The notes beneath the pieces are model-generated. The model saw nothing but the letters and a program-made list of their open reading frames with translations. It ran no database searches and was not told the DNA's origin. A stretch of 64,000 bases of DNA from MPNP01 sp026710155 (GTDB taxonomy: Bacteria; Pseudomonadota; Alphaproteobacteria; Rhodobacterales; Rhodobacteraceae), in NCBI GenBank assembly GCA_965200885.1, contig OZ241737.1, positions 2,418,001-2,482,000 of the forward strand, read 5' to 3'. The translations under genes and the position numbers were made by a program. Shown here piece by piece: positions 56,549-64,000 of the stretch (its first letter is position 1; each line of letters begins with the position of its first letter).

Positions 56549-57005
56549 AGGTGTAAATCAGGTCATCAACGGCGTTTTCGGACTTTTCCGGTTGATTCGT
56601 TTTCGGCATATGTCCATTTTCCACTTTTTGGTTTGGAACGGTCATTCTGGCCCCTTTTGGAAGGTTCAGGAATGCCACAAATTGTAACCTTGCACCACCA
56701 AAGGGAGCATTCCCGATGACTGGAGACATGACTACCCCTAAGCATTTGCCGGGAAGTTTCCGAACATGCCCAATCCCCTGCAATCCATCGAATCAACAAG
56801 GAAATACTGCATTGAAAAAAACTTCTCATGTTCGGAGGAAAGCCGGTTGATGATGCGAACCAGTTTGGCTTTCACCACTATCAAATCAGATGACCAGGGC
56901 AATTGTAGAATCTAACAATCGCTTAAAAAGAATGATATAGGTTTTGCTTTTACACTCGCCGCGGGCTTGCACTGCCAAGGCAAAAACTGATGTTTACATA
57001 CTGAT
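56549..57005. other. Gap of about 460 bases; no gene recognised
   Basis: A minus-strand frame (56547-56783) reads a 78-residue peptide with no family I know and an interrupted upstream part, as if a longer gene had decayed. Nothing else was recognised. Confidence 0.35.
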
Positions 57006-57269
57006 ATGGCACATTACCAGTCAAAATTAAATCAACGGATATGGCGCCGTATGCGATTGAAGGTATTGAAAAGGGACGGGTATAGGTGCTGCAACTGCGG
57101 CACTGCAGGAAGATTGGAAATTGATCATAAAAGGCCGTTATCCTAGGGTGGTGAAAAATATGCTTTGGAAAACCTTCAAGCTCTTTGCCCGAATTGCCAC
57201 CGAAAAAAAACGGATGCCAAAAATCCTAAATGGCATCAAAAAAAGGGAATGGCTGAGATATTTGCTTGA
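57006..57269 (+). pseudogene. HNH endonuclease gene with an in-frame TAG
   Basis: The frame from ATG 57006 reads a complete McrA-like HNH nuclease. It has a basic N-terminus (RMRLKVLKRDGYRC), a first zinc pair (CCNC), the HNH core (EIDHKRPLS), then a TAG at 57144-57146 where Gln (CAG) would be usual, and continues GGEKYALENLQALCPNCHRKK to a TGA at 57267. Total length would be 87 codons. Both zinc pairs are intact, so a single C-to-T change seems to have inactivated the gene. Readthrough is a less likely alternative. Confidence 0.75.
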
Positions 57270-57497
57270 ATCCGATTAATTTTTCCGAAATTACCCGAAA
57301 CCTGCCCCACAGATTGCCGTGGGATGCAATAGAATTGGTTGAAGGTATTCAGGATCCTGGCAAGGAAATCGTATTGTGTGAAGGGGGATGCTTCCAATTT
57401 GCATTCTGTGAATATTTTGATAAGATATACCCAGATCTAATAATCCGCCTGCTGGATTATCACCTTATTCAGCAGGCAACCTTTAAAGAGATAGACA
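57270..57497 (+). other. Short unexplained coding-like stretch
   Basis: One frame (starting at TTG 57266) reads through ITRNLPHRLPWDAIELVE and FAFCEYFDKIYPDLIIRLLD, which looks protein-like but has no known family. A hairpin GCCTGCTG/CAGCAGGC (near 57449-57479) follows. It may be a decayed gene between the HNH pseudogene and the next broken gene. Confidence 0.3.
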
Positions 57498-58051
57498 ACG
57501 AAACAACTATTAATAACCCTTGCCGCCGGTCTGGTGGCGGCTTTTCCTGCCGTCGCGAATAGCCAGGCGTTTGACTTTGATACGTGGTTCAATGGTCTGT
57601 CTTCGAGGGACGTGCCGGAAGTCGGAATCCGCCGAGAACTTCCTGATGCCAGACATTGTGAGGGTGGTCGGCAAGACTGTCATTTTTCTCCATGGTTCAA
57701 AGTCTATATCAAGAAGAATGAACTTAATACGTCGGGACGGCCCTTGACAATCGACCTATCGTGGACAACAGGTCACCGGTTATTCCGGCGAATAAAAATG
57801 AATCCGACACATTGATCGTTGTCATCTCCGACGACCAGGTTGCCCACTGCTGCAACAAGTTGATTCCTAACGTGTATTCCCTTGCTCCCGGCCTTTACAG
57901 GGCCATGCCCTACACACGCGGCCAAGGGTTCGATTATGTTGTCTATCTGGACAATGATGGCGCAAATGAACCGTATCCGAAAGGTAGGAGCGATGTGGAG
58001 AAGGATGCCCGCGAAGAAAGATATGAAAAATTAAAAATGGATTGTGGCTAA
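57498..58051 (+). pseudogene. Third broken secreted-protein gene, with ACG in place of the start codon
   Basis: A signal peptide is encoded from ACG 57498 (KQLLITLAAGLVAAFPAVANSQA), with AAGAGA upstream; the start ATG appears changed to ACG. The mature part reads FDFDTWFNGLSSRDVPEVG and HCEGGRQDCHFSPWFKVYI. A one-base loss near 57775 then shifts the frame, after which VIPANKNESDTLIVVISDDQ leads to a stop at 58051. Repaired, it would be about 184 residues with several cysteines. The family is unknown. Higher GC content and lesions parallel the genes at 27.2 and 30.3 kb. An intrinsic terminator follows. Confidence 0.55.
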
Positions 58052-58060
58052 CAACCACAC

Positions 58061-58090
58061 AAAGGGGCGGCATTGACTGCCCTTTTTTTA
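58061..58090 (+). terminator. Rho-independent terminator of the 57.5-kb broken gene
   Basis: AAAGGGGC and GCCCTTT form a GC-rich stem (one bulged G) followed by a run of seven T, 9 bases after the stop codon. Confidence 0.7.
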
Positions 58091-58271
58091 GGGAATTACA
58101 TACATAACTACACAAATCCCAAAATTAGCGGATTCATTCACTTTTTCTACTTCATGTTGGTATGGACGTGTTTTTTCACTCACAAATTACCTGCCAAACT
58201 CCATGAATGAAGCCTAAAAGTGACTAAAAGTAGAAAAAGGAAGCTGTTGTGTAGTTATGTATATAATTCCC
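58091..58271. mobile_element. MITE-like element, copy 2 (181 bp)
   Basis: The ends are 25-base inverted repeats with one mismatch: GGGAATTACATACATAACTA at the left, and the complement of the right end reads GGGAATTATATACATAACTA. The interior contains further self-complementary stretches (CTTTTTCTAC with GTAGAAAAAG). No coding frame. It aligns along its whole length with the copy at 38259. No target duplication is evident. Copy 2 has the better-preserved ends and may be younger. Confidence 0.75.
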
Positions 58272-58412
58272 AAATTTTATATTGATTTGATAAAATTAAC
58301 CTTTCGAGAAGTGAAAGTACATTTGGGTTATTTTGTGAGGGTTTATTCATTGGGGCTACCTTAATAATAAAAGTAAAGAGTGATTTTCCGTAATTATCCG
58401 GAAAGCTTTTAC

Positions 58413-59054
58413 TTAATTTGTATGTACAGTCGGACGATTACTTAAATCCAACGGTTCTGAAAGACATGCAGTTGCAAGAGGGTGGCCCGGCCTTGAAGGC
58501 TCAAGAAAGGTGATGGAATTGTAAAAATCGTCCAAGGGAATGAACCCCCCGTTGGTTTCAGCCCACTCCCGCATCAACCTTTTGCAAGAATGTCTCCAGG
58601 AAAGCAATTCTATCCCCCACCCCTTATCATGAAGGAGTTCAAGGGCAGTATGAAACCCGCTGCCCTGGCTGTAACCAGAACCGTCTCCTGTCAACAACAC
58701 CACGATTCCAGGATCATACCGAAGGGCATCTTGAAGCATCCTCAATTGTATCCAACCATCGGGTACTTGTTGCTCACCCAAACTTGAATTGCTCCTGTCA
58801 TATAGTTCCACCTCTACTCCCTCATTTTCCAGCCTGTTCCACAAACTACTTAATTCGGGCGGGATTGAACCGGCGGCAAAAGCTGAATGCAATGTCCGAT
58901 TTGCCGTAGCCAGATTGAGCAAATTGTTAAAATTGATCCTTACCCGGAACCTCGCATCTGGAGATCCATTGTACTCTTCGGCCAACCTTTGGGCCTCATG
59001 AAAGATGTTGGAGTTGTCCCAATATACGAATATGTTGTTTGAATTTTCTGGCAT
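58413..59054 (-). CDS. NYN (PIN-like) domain protein, putative ribonuclease
   Basis: The protein of about 213 residues begins MPENSNNIFVYWDNSNIF; AGAGGA lies 7 bases before the ATG. The NYN signature is visible as the early acidic motif YWDNSN and the later VLLTGDGSGY, the sites expected for metal-binding Asp residues. NYN proteins (LabA/DUF88-like) are predicted to cut RNA; some act in toxin or defence settings. A longer frame with 15 extra residues exists but lacks a ribosome site. It stands alone between a MITE and small uncertain frames, so its role is unknown. Confidence 0.8.
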   Translation of the reverse strand: MPENSNNIFVYWDNSNIFHEAQRLAEEYNGSPDARFRVRINFNNLLNLATANRTLHSAFAAGSIPPELSSLWNRLENEGVEVELYDRSNSSLGEQQVPDGWIQLRMLQDALRYDPGIVVLLTGDGSGYSQGSGFHTALELLHDKGWGIELLSWRHSCKRLMREWAETNGGFIPLDDFYNSITFLEPSRPGHPLATACLSEPLDLSNRPTVHTN

Positions 59055-59122
59055 GGTATTATCCTCTGAAATCAATATTATGGAGGCTGGGCTATTCAAT
59101 TACAATTAAACGGGCAGGTCAT

Positions 59123-59290
59123 ATGACCAAGTATATGATCACTATATGGAGTGATTTGAATATGTTAACTTTCAAAATGACAAAATATCATGGTTGGGTC
59201 TATCGGAACAAAGATACCAAAACTGCAATGGGATTCTCATCAAGTATGATTTTAAGCTATGAAAAATTTGGCGATTATATACTTGGTTGA
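59123..59290 (+). CDS. Small hypothetical protein (55 residues)
   Basis: ATG 59123 has AGG five bases upstream and opens MTKYMITIWSDLNM. The peptide (MTKYHGWVYRNKD further on) has no recognised domain, signal peptide or membrane segment. It is divergent from the NYN gene. Coding status is doubtful. Confidence 0.3.
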   Translation: MTKYMITIWSDLNMLTFKMTKYHGWVYRNKDTKTAMGFSSSMILSYEKFGDYILG

Positions 59291-59315
59291 ATTTCCTGGT
59301 TTTTCGGCCATTTTT

Positions 59316-59528
59316 CTAAAAAACCTCCCACGCTGTTTCCCCCTGGAGTGCAATGGTATCCCCTCGAGGTGTCTGAACACCCCTTGTATTTTCGGTAAAT
59401 GGGAAATTCAACCAAGGATATAATTCCCGATAAAAAGCAAATCCCAGTAAATGAAAGTCAAGCCCATAACTTATAATTGCGTCAAATAATTCCATTAGAG
59501 GAATATCATGGAGATTGATTAAGGACAT
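59316..59528 (-). CDS. Small hypothetical protein after nnr
   Basis: A 70-residue frame (MSLINLHDIPLMELFDAI onward, later ELYPWLNFPFTENTRG) overlaps the nnr stop by 23 bases and could be translated by coupling. There is no ribosome site of its own and no family is recognised. Amino-acid composition looks protein-like. Confidence 0.35.
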   Translation of the reverse strand: MSLINLHDIPLMELFDAIISYGLDFHLLGFAFYRELYPWLNFPFTENTRGVQTPRGDTIALQGETAWEVF

Positions 59529-61062
59529 GCCCAATGACTCTGGGGATAGTATTCGGGATATCATCTGCTATTAATCCCGGTCCTAGCAGACTGGCAGCCT
59601 TGAGGTGGAGGTAGACAGAAAGTACGGCACTCTTTAATGGTGTAATGTTTCGGGCCATTAAACCGGTTATCATTCCAGCCAGCACATCTCCCGACCCGGC
59701 TGTGGCCAGCCAGGATGAATTTTCAAATTTTACCCCGTCAACGAGATAGGTTTTGCCATCAGGCGAGGCAACAACTGTTTGCCTGCCTTTCAGGAGGATG
59801 ATTGCACCTGATCTCGTACTGGCTTTTTGAACCGATGTCAGGAGTGGATAATTGCCAGATTTCATTCTGGTGGCCAAATCTGGAAATAATTTGGCAAACT
59901 CACCAAAATGGGGGGTGAGTACGGTTTTTTCATGAAGTTGTATGAATAAAGATTTGTGATTGTCCTTGAACGAGGTCAATGCATCTGCATCCAATACAAC
60001 ATTTCGCCCAGATGCCAGTGCTGCATTTGTGAATTCCCTGGTTTTCCTGCCAAGACCAAGACCGGGTCCAAGGCATAAAGCGTTAATCCTTGTATCCTCA
60101 AGGCACTCCTGCAAATCTTTTGGTTCATCGGTTGGGGTCACCATCAGAGCTTTCAAGTTGTTCGAATAAATCTGGAAAGCATCCCTGGGCAAACCTAGGG
60201 TCACCAATCCCGAACCTATTCTGAGGGCTGAAGCTCCAGCCAACTCAGCAGCACCCATTTTCCCCTGCGAACCAGATAAAATCAGGGCATGGCCGTGATC
60301 GTATTTGTGACTTGCACCATGCTTATCCAAAAACTTTGCAAAATCAGGCGGATTGGTATCCACCAATTCAACCAGTGAAGTGTTGGACTTGTTATATTCC
60401 CTCATTCCCTTATCCAATCCTATGGGCAAAACCTCGATTTTACCTGATCTTGCACTTCCTTCCTGTAAATAATGACCCCATTTGGCCAATTGGAAGGTAA
60501 GGGTCAGTGCCGCTTTGTAAGCTGGCAAATCACTAACAGATAGCAATTCGCCGGAAGTGGAATTGAGACCTGAAAGAATATCTATTGCAATAATCGGGAC
60601 ACTGGAGGGTATTCTTTCAAAAATAATTGAACATTTTTTATCCAGCGGCCTGGTTAGACCAATACCGAACAGGGCATCAACGACGATATCACCATTTTTC
60701 AATTCTGCCGTCTGAAATTGACCAATGGGCGCAATCGAACCCCGCTGCAGCCATTTCGAACGCATCAACGTGGATGAAGAAGACTTTCCTGTTGGATTCC
60801 CCAATTCCCAACAGGAAACCTTTTTGCCGAGGTCAAATAGCGTTCTGGCTATAACAAAACCATCACCACCATTGTTTCCCGGGCCACATAGTACATGAAA
60901 ATGGTTCCTGCTTTTCCTGCCTGCTTCCTGACTCCATTCAATTATTGATTCGGCAGCCTTGGTTCCAGCACATTCCATCAGACCGGTGGCAACCTGAATA
61001 TCATCCTTGATCTGCAAACGCTCAATTTTCTGCATCTCTTCAGTCGAACAAATTGATCGCAT
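59506..61062 (-). CDS. nnr: Bifunctional NAD(P)HX epimerase/dehydratase
   Basis: The fusion of about 518 residues has an N-terminal YjeF_N epimerase (GPGNNGGDGFVIAR, near 60-75) and a C-terminal ribokinase-fold dehydratase NnrD (LTPHFGEFAKLF; GSGDVLAGMITGL). It repairs hydrated NAD(P)H back to NAD(P)H. ATG 61062 has GAGGA 9 bases upstream; the in-frame TTG at 61077 overlaps that ribosome site and is not the start. Confidence 0.95.
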   Translation of the reverse strand: MRSICSTEEMQKIERLQIKDDIQVATGLMECAGTKAAESIIEWSQEAGRKSRNHFHVLCGPGNNGGDGFVIARTLFDLGKKVSCWELGNPTGKSSSSTLMRSKWLQRGSIAPIGQFQTAELKNGDIVVDALFGIGLTRPLDKKCSIIFERIPSSVPIIAIDILSGLNSTSGELLSVSDLPAYKAALTLTFQLAKWGHYLQEGSARSGKIEVLPIGLDKGMREYNKSNTSLVELVDTNPPDFAKFLDKHGASHKYDHGHALILSGSQGKMGAAELAGASALRIGSGLVTLGLPRDAFQIYSNNLKALMVTPTDEPKDLQECLEDTRINALCLGPGLGLGRKTREFTNAALASGRNVVLDADALTSFKDNHKSLFIQLHEKTVLTPHFGEFAKLFPDLATRMKSGNYPLLTSVQKASTRSGAIILLKGRQTVVASPDGKTYLVDGVKFENSSWLATAGSGDVLAGMITGLMARNITPLKSAVLSVYLHLKAASLLGPGLIADDIPNTIPRVIGHVLNQSP

Positions 61063-61397
61063 AAATACTATCCTCAATAGAGATTTAACTGCGTATAGCC
61101 TTGAAATGATTTAAATGCCAATCTTAAATGTTGGCATGAAAATTATCATCCTGATATTGGCACATTCATGGGATGAATTGATTTGCTTGTCATGGAAAAA
61201 CCATACTGTTAGCTTTAATTTTAAGGTAAATGTTGAAGATTGGGAAATCGTATGTATTATCAGAGGGTCAAGTTTCGGTTAATTTGCCCTGAATCGTTGA
61301 CGAGCAAATGTGAAATCCTACCGAACACTATGATTTCCACAAAGATCTTATTAGAAAAAGGTGTTAACCTGTTCTTGCTGTTAATTAGGAAAATAAA
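61063..61397. other. Intergenic region upstream of glnB
   Basis: 335 bases between divergent nnr and glnB that must hold the glnBA promoter. A TGGCAC at 61159 recalls the -24 part of a sigma-54 promoter, but the -12 GC is not at the right spacing. No other element is convincing. Confidence 0.4.
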
Positions 61398-61736
61398 ATG
61401 AAAAAAGTCGAAGCTGTAATCAAGCCATTCAAGTTGGATGAAGTCAAGGAAGCCCTTCAGGATGTGGGTGTTCAGGGCTTAACCGTCATAGAGGTGAAGG
61501 GGTTCGGAAGGCAAAAGGGACATACCGAACTTTATCGGGGTGCTGAATATGTTGTTGACTTTCTGCCTAAGGTCAAGTTGGAAATTGTTATACCGGATGA
61601 CTTGCTTGACAGTGCTCTGGAGGTCATACTTTCCAGTGCCAGCACTGAAAAAATCGGTGATGGAAAGATTTTCGTTTCCGATATTGAACAGGCCATCAGA
61701 ATCAGAACTGGGGAATCAGGTGATGAAGCCCTTTAA
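61398..61736 (+). CDS. glnB: Nitrogen regulatory protein PII
   Basis: The 112-residue trimeric signal protein senses 2-oxoglutarate and ATP/ADP. The T-loop (GHTELYRGAEYVVDF) has the uridylylation site Tyr51. The C-terminal signature (GDGKIFVSDIEQAIRIRTGE) is intact. It controls glutamine synthetase adenylylation and NtrBC activity, and lies 39 bases before glnA in the glnB-glnA order usual for Alphaproteobacteria. Confidence 0.98.
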   Translation: MKKVEAVIKPFKLDEVKEALQDVGVQGLTVIEVKGFGRQKGHTELYRGAEYVVDFLPKVKLEIVIPDDLLDSALEVILSSASTEKIGDGKIFVSDIEQAIRIRTGESGDEAL

Positions 61737-61775
61737 TTTAATTTGCAATTGGATTTAATATGAAAGGAGAATCTT

Positions 61776-63185
61776 GTGAGTTCCAATGAAAAAATAATAT
61801 CCATGATCGGGGAGGAGGAAATTGATTTTGTCGATCTTCGGTTTACCGACCCGAAGGGAAAACTTCAGCATGTAACAATCATTGCTGACCAAGTTGACGA
61901 GGATTTCCTTGAAGAAGGAATGATGTTTGACGGATCATCCATCGCAGGTTGGAAATCAATCGAAGCATCTGACATGAAACTCATGCCAGACCTCAATTCC
62001 CACTATATTGATCCTTTCTATTCCGAAAGGACAATGTGCCTGCATTGTTCGGTTGTTGAACCTGATACGGGTGAGCCTTACGAGCGTGATCCAAGAAGCA
62101 CAGCCGAAAAAGCCGAGGCCTTTCTCAAGAATTCAGGTGTGGGTGATGTTGCCTATTTTGGGCCGGAAGCCGAATTTTTCATGTTTGATGATGTTCGGTT
62201 CAGCAACGAGATGCAAAAGGTTTCGTTTGAGGTGGATGCCGTTGATGCCCCATGGAACAGCGACACCAAATATCCAACGGGCAATACCGGTTTCCGACCG
62301 GGCGTCAAGGGCGGTTACTTTCCGGTAAACCCGACTGATTCTGCCCAGAATATTCGTTCGGAAATGCTTTCAACCATGAAAAGCATCGGCATGAATGTCG
62401 ACAAGCACCACCACGAAGTGGCTGCAAGCCAACATGAACTCGGATTGATCTTTTCCTCTCTGACCGATCAGGGTGATCAGCTTCAAAAGTACAAATATGT
62501 CGTTCAGAATGTCGCTGATTTCTACGGGCGCTCGGCAACCTTCATGCCCAAGCCAATCGCTGGTGACAACGGTACAGGAATGCATGTCAACATGTCTATC
62601 TGGAAGGATGGCAATCCCTTGTTCTCGGGTGACAGGTATGCTGACCTCAGTGACGAAGGCCTATGGTTCATTGGTGGCTTGTTGAAGCATGCAAAATCAC
62701 TGAATGCCTTTACCAATCCCACAACCAATTCCTACAAAAGGTTGATTCCGGGTTTTGAAGCACCAGTCCTCAGGGCATATTCAGCCCGTAACCGATCCGG
62801 TTGCATTCGAATTCCATGGACTGAAAATCCCAAGGCAAAGAGGGTTGAAGCCCGCTTTCCCGATCCCATGGCCAACCCCTATCTCTGTTTTGCAGCACTG
62901 ATGATGGCTGGGGTTGATGGAATTCTTAACAGGACCAATCCAGGGGAGGCCATGGACAAGAACCTATATGATCTTCCACCCGAAGAGTTGCAGGGCATAC
63001 CAACGGTTTGTTCCTCCTTGAGGGAAGCACTTGATTCATTGAATGAAGACATGGATTATCTTCTGGCCGGTGATGTGTTCACAAAGGATCAGGTCGAAGG
63101 CTACAGCGAATTGAAATGGGAAGAGGTCTATAATTTTGAACATACACCTCATCCTGTTGAATACCAAATGTATTATGCTGCATAA
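61776..63185 (+). CDS. glnA: Glutamine synthetase type I
   Basis: The 469-residue dodecameric enzyme makes glutamine from glutamate, ammonia and ATP. Visible are the N-terminal MFDGSSIAGWKSI, the metal-binding GPEAEFFMF, the ATP-binding KPIAGDNGTGMHVN and, near residue 398, the adenylylation Tyr in NLYDLPPEE. AAAGGAGA precedes the GTG start. Expression is coupled to its regulator PII. Confidence 0.98.
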   Translation: MSSNEKIISMIGEEEIDFVDLRFTDPKGKLQHVTIIADQVDEDFLEEGMMFDGSSIAGWKSIEASDMKLMPDLNSHYIDPFYSERTMCLHCSVVEPDTGEPYERDPRSTAEKAEAFLKNSGVGDVAYFGPEAEFFMFDDVRFSNEMQKVSFEVDAVDAPWNSDTKYPTGNTGFRPGVKGGYFPVNPTDSAQNIRSEMLSTMKSIGMNVDKHHHEVAASQHELGLIFSSLTDQGDQLQKYKYVVQNVADFYGRSATFMPKPIAGDNGTGMHVNMSIWKDGNPLFSGDRYADLSDEGLWFIGGLLKHAKSLNAFTNPTTNSYKRLIPGFEAPVLRAYSARNRSGCIRIPWTENPKAKRVEARFPDPMANPYLCFAALMMAGVDGILNRTNPGEAMDKNLYDLPPEELQGIPTVCSSLREALDSLNEDMDYLLAGDVFTKDQVEGYSELKWEEVYNFEHTPHPVEYQMYYAA

Positions 63186-63197
63186 TTAACCTCCTTG

Positions 63198-63222
63198 GTG
63201 GTGGAATTTCAAATTCCACCAC
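63198..63222 (+). terminator. Hairpin after glnA
   Basis: GTGGTGGAATTT and AAATTCCACCAC form a perfect 12-base inverted repeat around a single C, starting 13 bases after glnA. In RNA the inner pairs would open to give a loop. Only scattered Ts follow, so it is a strong hairpin with a weak U-tract. Confidence 0.6.
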
Positions 63223-63461
63223 ATCCTTCTTTGCTTGCTTCCATTCAATCGAGGTTAAAGTTATGGAATATTCCTCCGGTTAAGGTTTCAATTCCTTCCA
63301 TTTATCTACAATCAAAACTGAAAAGGCCTGAGAGCTTGAATCATAAGTCATGAGACAGTTCTAGTTGGTTTTTTTCAAATTTAGACCTATTTGCACCACA
63401 GATAAAGATGGGTTATTCTGTGCTGTATTTTTGGGTAATTATATACCAAAGTGCCATGACC

Positions 63462-64000
63462 TCAAGCGGCCAATTTTGTTATCAGGTATTCCATTCCCCT
63501 GTTTCCCTTGACACTATTGCAATATCCACATAGCAATTGAAGATTGTCCAAATGATCGGTTCCCCCGCTTGATCTTGGTATGATGTGGTCAACCGTGAGA
63601 TTTTGCGGTTTGAAGTGTTCCGAACACCCGTTACAATGCCCGCCCTGATAGCCGTAAAGGGTTTTCTTGTGTGTTTTGTAGTGAGGGATTGCTCCTAAAT
63701 CGGTCCGTGTTGGAATGTCGGTGCGGTGGCTTCCATCATACAGCATTCCCAGATTTTCCTTCATTCTCATCTGAACGAGATCGGCAGCCTTTGGAGATAT
63801 GTCAATTCCAATCCATTGCCTTTGCAATTCCTCGGCTGCTATACAAGTCGTTGCACAACCGCAGAATGGATCAAGCACCATGTCATGCTTGTTTGAGCTG
63901 GCAGCAATGATCCGGCGAAGCAAGGCAAGGGGCTTCTGCGTTGGGTAGCCCGTGCGCTCTTTAGCGTTGACGACAGTTTGAAAGCTGGCGATGTCAGACC
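63462..64000 (-). CDS. DNA methyltransferase fused to an HNH nuclease domain, partial at right edge
   Basis: I extended the frame to the window edge. It enters as SDIASFQTVVNAKERTGYPTQ, followed by KPLALLRRII and the AdoMet motif I (LDPFCGCATTCIAAE), the C-terminal end of a beta-class amino-methyltransferase. The catalytic DPPY motif must lie off the window. After a linker of about 45 residues comes an HNH domain: CNGC, the core TVDHIIPRSSGGTDHLDN and CGYC, ending at LITKLAA. One polypeptide thus carries both a modification and a nuclease-type module. Confidence 0.88.
   Translation of the reverse strand, partial: SDIASFQTVVNAKERTGYPTQKPLALLRRIIAASSNKHDMVLDPFCGCATTCIAAEELQRQWIGIDISPKAADLVQMRMKENLGMLYDGSHRTDIPTRTDLGAIPHYKTHKKTLYGYQGGHCNGCSEHFKPQNLTVDHIIPRSSGGTDHLDNLQLLCGYCNSVKGNRGMEYLITKLAA

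Noticed and set aside
61150..61180. Sigma-54 promoter upstream of glnB
   Set aside because: TGGCAC is present but the -12 GC element is not at the required spacing.
1..64000. CRISPR array or intact prophage
   Set aside because: No regularly spaced repeats and no phage structural genes were seen; the only clear mobile DNA is the two MITE-like copies and the IS66 remnant.

Overview
The window is chromosomal DNA from an alphaproteobacterium with a rather AT-rich genome. Several features support this: a circularly permuted (two-piece) ssrA gene, a DUF4167 protein, an NDUFA12-type complex I accessory subunit, a DUF2155 protein, an alpha-type SspB, and the gene order lptF-lptG-lptD-surA-pdxA-rsmA. 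The Rhodobacterales are the most likely neighbourhood, but this cannot be fixed from the sequence alone. Most of the window is dense housekeeping sequence. Accessory DNA sits at both ends and in a few intervening patches.

Layout. 0-3.8 kb: a type III restriction-modification system (res runs off the left edge, then mod). 4.2-8.2 kb: a sensor histidine kinase that runs tail-to-tail into a tRNA-Ile(CAU) gene, then ndk, holC and pepA. 8.3-16.2 kb: the LPS-transport/outer-membrane run lptF, lptG, lptD, surA, followed by pdxA and rsmA. 16.1-22.9 kb (minus strand): DUF4167, prmC, prfA, ispG, a RodZ-like protein, an SdhE-like protein, an Lrp/AsnC regulator and thyX. 23-26.8 kb: a glyoxalase-family protein, permuted ssrA, sspB, fumC and a PfkB sugar kinase. 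26.8-31 kb: a decayed, GC-rich patch with two broken genes (one clearly secreted) and an IS66 transposase remnant on either side of prfB. 31-46.8 kb: a Bcr/CflA-type MFS transporter, PBP1A, RNase E, a DsbA-like protein, accB, accC, aat, and on the minus strand tRNA-Leu(UAG)-tig-clpP-clpX-NDUFA12-mlaD-DUF2155.

47-56.5 kb: a self-contained aromatic catabolic locus. A LysR regulator is divergent from a run encoding maleylacetate reductase, a five-gene branched-chain-amino-acid-type ABC importer, a single-component FAD aromatic monooxygenase and an intradiol (hydroxyquinol-type) dioxygenase. Together these give uptake, ring hydroxylation, ring cleavage and reduction to 3-oxoadipate. 56.5-59 kb: another decayed patch with an HNH nuclease broken by an in-frame stop, a third broken secreted gene, one copy of a 181-bp MITE-like element, and a NYN-domain protein. 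The other MITE copy lies just after rne. 59.5-63.2 kb: nnr (NAD(P)HX repair), glnB and glnA. The right edge cuts a DNA methyltransferase fused to an HNH nuclease domain.

Functional links. The parts of trans-translation quality control lie close together: tmRNA (tag ANDNRAPVALAA), the SspB adaptor immediately downstream, and trigger factor with ClpP and ClpX about 20 kb away. Both peptide-release factors and the PrmC methyltransferase that modifies them are also present. I did not find a CRISPR array, a prophage or an intact insertion sequence.
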